Below, piece by piece: positions 8,984 through 16,876 of a stretch of DNA of 64,000 nucleotides; the first letter of the stretch is position 1; each line of letters starts with the position of its first letter. The stretch is from Saccharopolyspora gregorii (lineage in GTDB: Bacteria; Actinomycetota; Actinomycetes; Mycobacteriales; Pseudonocardiaceae): NCBI RefSeq assembly GCF_024734405.1, contig NZ_CP059556.1, forward strand, positions 248,001 to 312,000. The letters are read 5' to 3'. The translations under genes were made by a program, and so were the position numbers. The notes under the pieces were generated by a model. It saw nothing but the letters and a program-made list of their open reading frames with translations, had not been told where the DNA came from and did not search any database.

Positions 8984-9078
8984 TTCTACTCTCACGAGTG
9001 GGTGGAGCCCACCACCCGGCCTGGTGATCTTGCGGTCGATCCGCTCGAGCTGCCGTCCGGACGTGCCGATGCAGGGGC

Positions 9079-9651
9079 ATGCCCGGGACGAGGTGGCCCG
9101 ACCACCTGCTGACGCTGGCCGAGTTCGACGAGCTTCCGGAGGACGACTCGCGACACCACGAGCTCCAGGAAGGCGTCCTGCAGGTGTCCCCGAAAGCAGC
9201 CCTGCTGCACCAGCGAGCCGTGCACGCGCTCACCCGCGCGCTGACCGCGCAGCTGTCGGCGGAGTGGGAGGCGATCGGTCCGGCGCAGGTGGCGCTCGAC
9301 GCCACGTGGCCGCCGACGGTGCGCACCCCCGACGCGGTGATCGTCCCCACCTCCGTGGTCGACCTCAACCCGAACCGGGTGCACGCGAACGTGGTCGCGG
9401 TGGCGCTGGAAGTCGTCTCCCCCGGATCGCGGAGCACCGACCGCATCGTCAAGCCCTACGAGTACGCGCGGGCGGGGATTCCGCACTACTGGGTCGTCGA
9501 CATCGACGAACCGGTGAGCCTGACCGCGTACCGGCTGGTCGACGGCGGCTACGAGACCTGCTTCGACGGGGCGGGAACCTTCAAGACGACCGCGCCCTTC
9601 GATCTCGCACTCGACCTCCAGAACCTGGTCCGGCGCCTCCCGGGCCGCTGA
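9079..9651 (+). CDS. Uma2-family (DUF820) endonuclease-like protein
   Basis: A 190-residue protein of the Uma2/DUF820 family, a PD-(D/E)XK nuclease fold common in actinomycetes and cyanobacteria. Visible core elements: HELQEGVLQVSP near residue 27, TPDAVIVPTSVVD near 83 (the metal-binding Asp), LEVVSPGSRSTDR near 112 and GIPHYWVVDID near 133. The acidic residues of the E-x(n)-D-E core appear present. Biological role unsettled; these proteins are often single genes, as here, and have been discussed as defence or transposon-domesticated nucleases. Confidence 0.8.
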   Translation: MPGTRWPDHLLTLAEFDELPEDDSRHHELQEGVLQVSPKAALLHQRAVHALTRALTAQLSAEWEAIGPAQVALDATWPPTVRTPDAVIVPTSVVDLNPNRVHANVVAVALEVVSPGSRSTDRIVKPYEYARAGIPHYWVVDIDEPVSLTAYRLVDGGYETCFDGAGTFKTTAPFDLALDLQNLVRRLPGR

Positions 9652-9695
9652 CCGGCACGCGGGGACCCGCCACCGCGCCCGGTTAGGTTGGGGGC

Positions 9696-11168
9696 ATGAG
9701 CTCCGCACCCGTCGTCCTCGGCATCGATCTCGGCACCACGGCGACGAAGGTGGTGGCCGCCACCGCGGACGCGGAGGTGCTGCACCGGACCGAGCGCGGC
9801 TACCCGCTGCGCACCGAGGAGACCGGCGAGGCGACGCAGGACCCGCGGCAGGTGCGCGACGCCGCCGTGCGGGCGCTCACCGAGTGCGCGAGCTGGGCCC
9901 GCGAGCACGGGCACGAGGTGCGCGGGCTGTCGTTCAGCACCGCCATGCACACCCTCGTCGGCCTCGACTCGGCGGGAGAACCCGCCACCCCCGCGTTCAA
10001 CTGGGCCGACACCCGCGCCGCGGACGTCGCCGTGCGGCTGCGCGCCGACCCGTCCGCCGCCGAGCTGCACCGGGCCACCGGCACGCCGGTGCACACCCAG
10101 TCGGTGATGGTGAAGCTCGCCTGGCTGACCGGGGAGCGGCCGGAGCTGGTGCGCGGCGTCGAGCGCTGGTGCGCGTTGAAGGACTACGTGTTCGGCGCGT
10201 TCGCCGACGGGTTCACCACCGATTCCTCGCTGGCCTCCGGCAGCGGGTTGCAGGACGTGCACGCGCTCGACTGGTACGGCCCGGCGCTGGAGGTGGCGGG
10301 GGTCCGCGCCGAGCAGCTGCCGCGGATCCTCGCGCCGACGGACGTGCTGCCGCTGACCGCGTCGATGGCGGCGGCCACCGGGTTGCCGTCGGGGCTGCCG
10401 GTGGCGCTGGGCGGCGGGGACGGGCCGCTGGGGAACCTCGGCACCGGGGCGATCAGCCCGGGCGTGGCCGGCTTGTCGCTGGGCACCAGCGGGGCGCTGC
10501 GCGTGGTGCGGGACCGGCCCGGCGTGGACGCGGGGTGCCGCACGTTCAGCTACGCCCTCGCCGACGGGCTGTGGGTGATCGGCGGTGCGGTGAGCAACGG
10601 CGCCGTCGTCGGGCAGTGGGCCGCGGAGGCGTTCGGCGTGGACGTCGCCGACCTCCTCGACGAGGCGCTGGCGGTGCCGCCCGGCGCCGACGGGCTGCTC
10701 GCGCTGCCCTACCTGCTGGGGGAGCGGGCGCCGTGGTGGGAGGCGGGGCTGACCGGTGCGCTGGTGGGCCTGCGCCGCTCGCACGGCCGCGCCGAGATCA
10801 CCCGGGCCGTCGTGGAGGGCGTGGCGCAGCAGCTGGCGCTGGTGAAGGAGGCGGTGCTCGACGCGGGCGCCGAGGTGCGCGCGGTGCGGGCCACCGGCGG
10901 CGGGTTCCGCAGCGAGGTGTGGTCGGCGGCGATCGCGGCGGCGCTGGACATGGACCTGGAGCTCACCGACAGCAGCGGCGGCTCCGGGCTGGGAGCGGTG
11001 CTGCTGGGCTGGCGGGCGCTCGGCGAGCTCGACTCGTTGCAACACGCGGCCCGCCTGGTGCGGCCGGAGCGGACCGCGCACCCCGACCCGGAGGCCGCGG
11101 CGCTGCTGGCCCGCCGCCGCCCCCTGATCGACCGGCTGCACGGCACCCTCCGCGAACTCGACCTGTGA
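9696..11168 (+). CDS. FGGY carbohydrate kinase, probably gluconokinase
   Basis: A 490-residue sugar kinase of the FGGY family. The phosphate-binding GIDLGTTATKVVA is at residues 9-21; NWADTRAADVA and the ISPGVAGLSLGTSGALRV segment near residue 255 resemble FGGY gluconokinases; the C-terminal ATGGGFRSEVWSAAIAAAL is the second ATP site. It would phosphorylate gluconate or a related sugar acid for the pentose phosphate pathway. No transporter or dehydrogenase is adjacent, so the substrate remains inferred. Confidence 0.8.
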   Translation: MSSAPVVLGIDLGTTATKVVAATADAEVLHRTERGYPLRTEETGEATQDPRQVRDAAVRALTECASWAREHGHEVRGLSFSTAMHTLVGLDSAGEPATPAFNWADTRAADVAVRLRADPSAAELHRATGTPVHTQSVMVKLAWLTGERPELVRGVERWCALKDYVFGAFADGFTTDSSLASGSGLQDVHALDWYGPALEVAGVRAEQLPRILAPTDVLPLTASMAAATGLPSGLPVALGGGDGPLGNLGTGAISPGVAGLSLGTSGALRVVRDRPGVDAGCRTFSYALADGLWVIGGAVSNGAVVGQWAAEAFGVDVADLLDEALAVPPGADGLLALPYLLGERAPWWEAGLTGALVGLRRSHGRAEITRAVVEGVAQQLALVKEAVLDAGAEVRAVRATGGGFRSEVWSAAIAAALDMDLELTDSSGGSGLGAVLLGWRALGELDSLQHAARLVRPERTAHPDPEAAALLARRRPLIDRLHGTLRELDL

Positions 11169-11243
11169 TCGGGCTCCGCGCGGCCCGTTCGACCACGGGC
11201 GCGGGCGGGGCGATCGGGCACCGCTGGGCCGGACGGGGCTCTT

Positions 11244-11274
11244 TTGACTCGTTCCAGTTTTTTCGTGGCACAAT
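11244..11274 (+). promoter_or_regulatory. Putative fur promoter
   Basis: TTGACT (11244-11249) and CACAAT (11269-11274) are 19 bases apart, in the most AT-rich patch of the area (a run of six T). The Fur ATG follows 9 bases after the -10, so transcription may start almost at the start codon. The AT-rich stretch across the promoter would suit autorepression, as described for mycobacterial furA. Confidence 0.45.
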
Positions 11275-11283
11275 GGTGGGGCC

Positions 11284-11817
11284 ATGAACCAGCGCAGCGG
11301 CCCCGCGACCAGGGGCGTCGACCACGCGGACGGGCACTCGGCCCGCCTCCGCGAGCGGTTGCGCGCCAGCGGGCTGCGGGCCACCCGGCCGCGGATCGCG
11401 GTGCTGCGCTGGCTGGCCGGTCACCCGCACTCGACCGCCGACCAGGCGGCGAACGCGGTGCGGCCGGAACTGGGCTCGGTCTCCACCCAGGCCGTCTACG
11501 ACGTGCTGCACGCCTGCACCGACGCCGGACTGCTGCGGCGGATCGAACCGGCCGGGCATCCCGCCCGGTTCGAGTCCCGGACCGCCGACAACCACCACCA
11601 CCTGGTGTGCCGGGCGTGCGGGCGGACCGAGGACGTCGACTGCGCGCTCGGCGCCGCGCCCTGCCTCGACCCGGTCGATCCGGCCGGGTTCGCGGTGGAC
11701 GAGGCCGAGATCGTGTTCTGGGGGCTGTGCCCGGACTGCCGTCCGGACGCGGACCCCACCGGCGACGACCGGCTCGCCGGCACCGACCGGGGCGACCGAA
11801 CCGCCCCTCGCCGCTGA
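11284..11817 (+). CDS. Fur-family metalloregulator (FurA/CatR-like)
   Basis: A 177-residue regulator. Winged-helix DNA-binding region at about 20-90 with RATRPRIAVLRWLAGHPHSTADQA and VSTQAVYDVLHACTDAGLLRRIE. The metal region has NHHHLVCRACGRTEDV and a C-terminal GLCPDC, giving two CxxC pairs as in zinc-structural Fur proteins. In relatives FurA is cotranscribed with katG and responds to peroxide or iron. Here no catalase gene follows; the next gene is convergent iniC. The C-terminal 20 residues are Asp/Arg-rich and probably disordered. Confidence 0.88.
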   Translation: MNQRSGPATRGVDHADGHSARLRERLRASGLRATRPRIAVLRWLAGHPHSTADQAANAVRPELGSVSTQAVYDVLHACTDAGLLRRIEPAGHPARFESRTADNHHHLVCRACGRTEDVDCALGAAPCLDPVDPAGFAVDEAEIVFWGLCPDCRPDADPTGDDRLAGTDRGDRTAPRR

Positions 11818-11836
11818 CTGCGGCATCCCACCACAA

Positions 11837-11866
11837 GGTCCAGGCCCGGGTTCCCGGGCCTGGACC
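11837..11866. terminator. Bidirectional terminator fur / iniC
   Basis: A perfect 14 bp inverted repeat (GGTCCAGGCCCGGG at 11837-11850, its complement at 11853-11866) with a two-base loop lies between the convergent fur and iniC genes. Confidence 0.75.
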
Positions 11867-11919
11867 GGGGCCGGGCTCCCGGCGCGTTCCGGCGCTCGAC
11901 GGGGTCCGGAGCCGGGCGC

Positions 11920-13398
11920 TCAGCGGTGCATGCGCGAGGCGATGAGCCGTTCGCAGCTGCGCAGCACCACCCGCACGGCGTCCCGGTGCGCGCGGTCGTG
12001 CAACGGGTTCACCGCCTGGTCCCGCCAGCGCGCCAGCGCCGCCCCCGCCTCGTCCGCCAGGATCGCTTCCAGGGTGTCCGGTTCCTGGCCGAGCCGGGCG
12101 GCCGCGCTCGGGCCGTGCGCGCCGAGCAGCCGCCGCGCCTCGTTCTGCAGCGGCCGCGGGAAGCTCAGCTGACCCGACTGCAACGCCGACAGCAGCCGCA
12201 TCTCCTCCCACTCCGGCGCGTTCGCCAGCAGCCGCTCGAACTCGCCGTGCAGCTGCCCCACCCCGGGCCGCGGGTTGGCGCGCAGCACCATGTCCACCGC
12301 GAGCAGCGCGGACCGGGCGCGCAGCACGTCCTGCCGCTCGACGAACTGCTGGTGCACCGCTTCCTGCAGGTCGTTGAGCCTGCTGGCCTCCAGGAGCACG
12401 GCGCTCAGCTTCTTCTGGTCGGTGATCCCCTCGCCGAGCGCGGTCAGCGCCTGCGCCAGCCCGAACCGGCCGAAGCGGTCCATCAGGTCCTGGCGCGCAC
12501 TCGGCGGCACCGATTCGGGCGTGGGGTTGTTCGCGAACCGGTCCGAGGACAGCAGCAGCGTCTCCAGCGCCTTCTCCGGGAGCTGCCGCAACCGCACCAG
12601 CGCGGCGAAGTCCTCCGCGGTGAGCGTGACCGCGGCCTGCCCCAGCAGCCCGATCACCGGGATCGCGTACTGGGTGAACGACCGCACCACCGGGTCGTCC
12701 CGCCAGCGCAGCGCGATCCGCTCGGCCGCGGCGACCGCGCCACCGCCGCCGTTGCCGGTCTCGTCGGCGCGGGACAGCGTGATGATCGTGTTGATCGGAG
12801 CGCGCCGCGCCAGCTGCAGCTCGTGCACCGATTGCAGGAACTGCACGTCGGTCTGCTGCGGGTAGCGGGTCAGGTACAGCACCGCGTCCGCCTCGGAGAG
12901 GATCTGCGCGAGCGCCGAGCGCCCGGTGTCCTGCACCGCCGAGGACGACACCCCGGGTGTCTCGATCAGCGTGATCGCCTGCAATCCGGGGGAGGGCGCT
13001 TCGATCACCAGCCGCGACACCTCGTCCGGCCGCCAGCGCTGCAGGTCGCGGATGGTCGCCGGGTCCAGCGTCGTCACCGGCACGTTCTGCACCGCGCCGT
13101 GCGGGGTGTGCACGGTGATCCGCGACTCCGGCCCGTACTGGTAGAAGGTGTTGACCTGGGTGCTCTCCTCGGCGGCGGTCGGCGCGAGCACCTGCCCGAC
13201 CAGCGCGTTGATCAGCGTGGACTTGCCGGAGCCGACCCGGCCGCTGACGGCGATGCGCAGCGGCTGGTCCAGCCGCTCCAACCGGCCCCGCAGCCACGCC
13301 GAGGTGCGCGGGTCGTCCCGGTATAACGTCATGGTGCGGATGAGCAGGGCGCGGGAGCGCTCCAGCAGGTCGCTCCGGGGCTGGTCGGGCGTGCTCAT
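11920..13398 (-). CDS. iniC: Dynamin-like GTPase IniC
   Basis: About 492 residues. P-loop GRVGSGKSTLINALVG near residue 54, a GTPase G3 site LIETPGVSSSA near 145 (Glu in place of the usual Asp), and TLSRADE as the G4 element near 205. The rest is predicted helical stalk, with no clear membrane paddle. It follows iniA with a 4-base overlap (ATGA), as in the isoniazid-inducible iniBAC operon of mycobacteria. In that system IniA and IniC are dynamin-like proteins acting on the membrane during envelope stress. Function here is inferred from family and synteny. Confidence 0.88.
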   Translation of the reverse strand: MSTPDQPRSDLLERSRALLIRTMTLYRDDPRTSAWLRGRLERLDQPLRIAVSGRVGSGKSTLINALVGQVLAPTAAEESTQVNTFYQYGPESRITVHTPHGAVQNVPVTTLDPATIRDLQRWRPDEVSRLVIEAPSPGLQAITLIETPGVSSSAVQDTGRSALAQILSEADAVLYLTRYPQQTDVQFLQSVHELQLARRAPINTIITLSRADETGNGGGGAVAAAERIALRWRDDPVVRSFTQYAIPVIGLLGQAAVTLTAEDFAALVRLRQLPEKALETLLLSSDRFANNPTPESVPPSARQDLMDRFGRFGLAQALTALGEGITDQKKLSAVLLEASRLNDLQEAVHQQFVERQDVLRARSALLAVDMVLRANPRPGVGQLHGEFERLLANAPEWEEMRLLSALQSGQLSFPRPLQNEARRLLGAHGPSAAARLGQEPDTLEAILADEAGAALARWRDQAVNPLHDRAHRDAVRVVLRSCERLIASRMHR

Positions 13399-15206
13399 GC
13401 CGCGCTGATGCGGTTCGCGGTCAGCATCCCGGCCCGCCTGCGCAGCAGCGCCAGCTCCTCCAGCTTGCGGCGGATCTCGCGCGCCCGGTCCTCGCGGTCC
13501 ACGGCGCTGCGCTCGGCGACGCGCTTGATCTCCTGGATGGCTCGGCTGATCTCCATCTGGGCTTCCTCGGTGAGCTGGGTGAAGTGCTGGTGCAGCGCGC
13601 GGTGGGTGGCCCGGATGACGTCCTTGGCGTCCTTGTTCACGTGGAACACCACGTTCTCCACGTAGCGCTGCGCGGTGGTCTTGGCCTCGGCCTGGCGGCG
13701 GCGCAGCCGGGCGTCCTTCTCCTCGCCGAGGCTCCGGCTGCCCAGCACCAGGCCCGAGCAGATGGTCACGACGTTCAGCAGCCCCAACCCGAGCTGGCTG
13801 GTGATCAAGCCGAACATGAGCACGCCGCCGTAGGAGCCGCGCAGCCCCGTCAGCACCTGGTCGAACCGCTTGTAGGTGCCGTTGCTGGGCTGCTTGAGCG
13901 GGGCGACCTGGTCGAACGGGTCCGGCAGCGGTGCCTGCTCGATGTGCGGCCGGGCGCCCGGGTACTCGCGCAGGAACTCGTCGGTGATCCGGTCGCGGAG
14001 CTGCTCGCGGCGGCTGTCCAGCCAGCTGAAGTTCTCCTCGATGGCGGTCAGCAGCGCGCCGTCGAGCCAACCGGCGAAGTCGTCCCAGACGGGCACCGGG
14101 TCGGCTTCCTCCAGGGTTTCGCCGATCTGGGTGGTGATCGCCCAGGTCCGTTCCCGGAAGTCGAATTCGATGTCGGCGAACAGTTCGCCGATCCCGTCGC
14201 TGAGCGCCTTCTGCCAGCGGCCGGTGATCCGGCGCAAATCTTCGGAACGCCGCTGCGCCGTTTCCAGTTCGATCAATGTTTGCGCGGCGGTGCGCGGGCT
14301 CTGCCCGGCGAGTTCGGCCTTCAGCGCCTCGCTGAGTTCGTCGACGGCGTCGGCGACGTTCTGCGCGACGAGCCTGCGGGTGAGCTGGTCGTGCTTGCCG
14401 AGCGCTTCGCCGCGCAGGTATTCGACCAGCTGCGGGAAGCCGGATTCGGCGTTGAGCGCGGCGTCCTTCGCGTGCATCGCCTGCATCCGGATCGTGGAGG
14501 ACACCGGGAAGATCTTGGCGTTGATCCCGGCTCCGGCGAGGTGCCGCTGGTTGACCTCGACGACCTTCCGCCAGTGCGGGGTGACGTCGGTCTTCGGCTG
14601 CACGAGCGCCACGTTCGGGCACAGCTTGGCGACCTTCTTCAGGAAGGTCAGCTCGTTGTGGGTGAGCTCCTGGGTGGCGTCCGAGACGATGAGCAGCACG
14701 TCCGCTTCCGCGACGACGCCGAGGGTGCGGGCGGTGAGGGTGCTGGAGGTGGCGCCGAAGCCGGGCGTGTCCATCAGCACCAGGCCGTCCTTGAGCACGG
14801 CGCGGGGGATGCCGACCTCGCCGCGGCTGACGGGTCGGCCGTTGCCGATGGCCTGCCCGATGCGTTCCCGCACCTGCTCGACGGGGACGGGGAACCGGTC
14901 GAGGGCGGCGGGCCCGCCGGTGGGTTCCTGCTCGACGACCTGGGCGGTCGGGTGGTCGGAGTGCCGCACGAGGGTGGGCACGAGCGTGGTCACGTCGTCG
15001 CCGGAGTCGCACACCGATGCGTTGACCAACGCGTTGATCAGTTCGCTCTTGCCCTGCTTCGGTTCGCCCACGACCAGCACCAGCTGGGCGGGATCCAGAA
15101 CGCGCGTCCGGATTTGGCGCAGCCGGTTGTGCAGGTCGGGGCGCTGCTGCTCGGCGCATTCCGCGGTCGCGCGATCGATCAGTTCCACCATCGCCGTCTC
15201 GATCAC
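13395..15206 (-). CDS. iniA: Dynamin-like GTPase IniA
   Basis: A 603-residue bacterial dynamin-like protein: P-loop VVGEPKQGKSELINALV near residue 45, G3 MDTPGFGATSS near 145, G4 VQPKTDV near 203, a long helical stalk, and a hydrophobic paddle VLMFGLITSQLGLGLLNVV near 460 that would insert into membrane. The C-terminal 100 residues are coiled-coil (KRVAERSAVDREDRAREIRR). In mycobacteria IniA mediates membrane fission or repair and drug tolerance. Start ATG at 15204-15206. iniC follows with overlapping codons; iniB lies upstream beyond a strong hairpin. Confidence 0.9.
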   Translation of the reverse strand: MIETAMVELIDRATAECAEQQRPDLHNRLRQIRTRVLDPAQLVLVVGEPKQGKSELINALVNASVCDSGDDVTTLVPTLVRHSDHPTAQVVEQEPTGGPAALDRFPVPVEQVRERIGQAIGNGRPVSRGEVGIPRAVLKDGLVLMDTPGFGATSSTLTARTLGVVAEADVLLIVSDATQELTHNELTFLKKVAKLCPNVALVQPKTDVTPHWRKVVEVNQRHLAGAGINAKIFPVSSTIRMQAMHAKDAALNAESGFPQLVEYLRGEALGKHDQLTRRLVAQNVADAVDELSEALKAELAGQSPRTAAQTLIELETAQRRSEDLRRITGRWQKALSDGIGELFADIEFDFRERTWAITTQIGETLEEADPVPVWDDFAGWLDGALLTAIEENFSWLDSRREQLRDRITDEFLREYPGARPHIEQAPLPDPFDQVAPLKQPSNGTYKRFDQVLTGLRGSYGGVLMFGLITSQLGLGLLNVVTICSGLVLGSRSLGEEKDARLRRRQAEAKTTAQRYVENVVFHVNKDAKDVIRATHRALHQHFTQLTEEAQMEISRAIQEIKRVAERSAVDREDRAREIRRKLEELALLRRRAGMLTANRISAA

Positions 15207-15286
15207 AGCAGCGATTGTGGACCGTTACACAGCGAAAGGAAAACCCGAGCGGGTGACTTGTGTCAGGACTGTGGTGTGGTAATGCG

Positions 15287-15323
15287 AAAGCCGGGTTCGC
15301 GCGGAATGCGCGAACCCGGCTTT
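15287..15323. terminator. Perfect hairpin between iniB and iniA
   Basis: AAAGCCGGGTTCGCGC (15287-15302) and its exact complement (15308-15323) make a 16 bp stem with a 5-base loop. It starts 36 bases after the iniB stop. On the minus strand the right arm ends in GGCTTT, so it can terminate or attenuate transcription from iniB into iniA. Confidence 0.8.
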
Positions 15324-15358
15324 CAGGGCATTTCGCCTTGATCAGACCGGAGGTCGGA

Positions 15359-16543
15359 TCAGAGCAGGCCGTCCAGCGGCAGGGCCGAGGTGGCCGCACC
15401 GGCGACGTCCTCGACGGCCGGGCCGGCGATGTCGCCGACGACCGGCAGGTCGCTCGGGGCCGGCAGGTGGGAGGCGACGTCCTCGACGGGGAGGGACTCG
15501 GCCACGTCACCGACGACCGGCAGGTCGGCCGGGGCGGGCAGCGCGGAGGCCACGTCGCCCACCGGGCCGGCCACGGCGCCACCGGCGATGCCGCCGACGG
15601 TGTCCACAGCGCCGCCCGCGACACCCTCGACGGTGCCCACGGCGCCACCGGCCACGCCACCGACGGTGTCGACGGCCGGGCCCGCGATGTCGCCGGCGAC
15701 CGGCACGTCGGAGGCCACGCCGCCCACGGCGTCCAGGGCGCCACCGGCGACACCGGACAGCGCGCCCGCGTCGACCGAGGCGGCGTCGCCGCCGACCGGC
15801 AGCGCGCCGGTCAGGTCGTCGACGACCGACAGGTCGGCGGAGCCGCCGGCCACGTTGCCGACCGTGTTCACGGTGGTGTCGACGGTGTTGGTGACCTCGT
15901 TGATGCCGCCGAAGGCGACGTCGCCGACGGTGCCGACGATGCTGTCGCCACCGGCGAAGGCGGAGGAGGTGGTGTCACCGACGACGTTGCCGACGTTGAC
16001 CTCGTTGCCGCTCAGGATCTCGTTGCCGCTGAGCACGTCGTGCACGTTGACCAGGTTGTGCGAGTCGGTCTGCTCGATGTTGACGTTGGTCTCTTCGTTG
16101 ATGTTCTGCTCGGCGTCGTCGGCCGGGGCGGGGGCGGGGGTGTTGTGCGGAGGCAGCATGCTCAGTTCCGTAACTTCCTGCTCGTGTGGCTGTGCGGGAT
16201 GCAATTCGTTGATCGCGACGTGCTGGGTGCTCGCGGCGAACTTCTCGACGCTGCTCTGCAGTGAGCGGCCGTATTCGTCCGCGATCTCGACCGGCGCGTA
16301 GTCGAGCACCAGCGACGATGCGTGCAGCACGTCCGTCGCGCTCATGTCCCCGAGTCCGGCGTGATCCAGCGTGGCGCGCGGATCGGCGTCGAAGGCAACC
16401 TGGGCGTCCGGGCTGGTCACGAGCCTCGTGAGGAACTCGTACAGCGTCGGTGCGTCCGGCTGGCCGGGCGCTTCGTGCGCCCCCGGGGTGGCAGTGGGGG
16501 GCTCGGTACGGCCCGGGGCATCATCCGGCTGAGGGTGGGTCAT
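15359..16543 (-). CDS. iniB: IniB, Gly/Ala/Val-rich envelope-stress protein
   Basis: 394 residues. A disordered Pro-rich start is followed by an IniB N-terminal domain (TLYEFLTRLVTSPDAQVAF, then DPRATLDHAGLGDMSATD) at about residues 32-80. An Asn-rich stretch with the repeated LSGNE motif follows at about 160-175, and from about 215 to the end come low-complexity GGVAGGAV, GDVASALPAP and DLPVVGDVA repeats. No signal peptide or TM helix is evident. Mycobacterial iniB is the first gene of the isoniazid- and ethambutol-inducible operon. Its ATG is preceded by AGGAGA. Confidence 0.88.
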   Translation of the reverse strand: MTHPQPDDAPGRTEPPTATPGAHEAPGQPDAPTLYEFLTRLVTSPDAQVAFDADPRATLDHAGLGDMSATDVLHASSLVLDYAPVEIADEYGRSLQSSVEKFAASTQHVAINELHPAQPHEQEVTELSMLPPHNTPAPAPADDAEQNINEETNVNIEQTDSHNLVNVHDVLSGNEILSGNEVNVGNVVGDTTSSAFAGGDSIVGTVGDVAFGGINEVTNTVDTTVNTVGNVAGGSADLSVVDDLTGALPVGGDAASVDAGALSGVAGGALDAVGGVASDVPVAGDIAGPAVDTVGGVAGGAVGTVEGVAGGAVDTVGGIAGGAVAGPVGDVASALPAPADLPVVGDVAESLPVEDVASHLPAPSDLPVVGDIAGPAVEDVAGAATSALPLDGLL

Positions 16544-16876
16544 GACTGCTTTCTCCTGGCTCAGCGGAACTCGGTTACGTGTGACCGAGTGAAGGTCGTG
16601 CCCGATCCCTCACTCCCGGCGAGCACGCTACTGCGGGGTGTGCTCACGGCCATCGGGTACGACTCCTAGTGATTGGGGGCACTATTAGGGGAGGGGGTCC
16701 TGCCTCGACTAGGGGACCCATGGGGGGATCCGTCAGCACTCCGTGATCGAGCACGCGCTAAGTTGTGACGGCCCTGAGCGTCATCGGGTGGTCACTCGAC
16801 CGCGGGGCCGGACTTCCCGGCCGTGCGTCCCAGCACCGCCGGATGACCCCGGAAGGCGATCGCAGGAAGGGGTTGC
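16544..16876. promoter_or_regulatory. Divergent control region iniB / Hsp70-like gene
   Basis: 333 bases without a gene. Contents: the iniB ribosome site; a 9-2-9 palindrome at 16570-16589; a loose GAGCAC/GTGCTC inverted repeat at 16621-16645; a weak minus-strand -10 (TAGCGT, 16625-16630); and direct repeats TTAGGGGAG (16685-16693) and CTAGGGGAC (16709-16717). The first repeat reads GGGGAGGGGG, 9 of 10 matches to the E. coli MalT box GGGGAKGAGG. A MalT-type regulator is encoded nearby, so these are candidate activator sites. Confidence 0.6.
16570..16589. promoter_or_regulatory. 20-bp palindrome upstream of iniB
   Basis: CTCGGTTAC-GT-GTGACCGAG, one mismatch between 9-base arms, 26 bases before the iniB start. 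It could be an operator or a leader hairpin. Confidence 0.5.

Noticed and set aside
15359-16100. Regularly spaced repeats that look CRISPR-like at DNA level
   Set aside because: They are coding repeats of IniB (GGVAGG, DLPVVGD); repeat units vary in length and there are no unique spacers.
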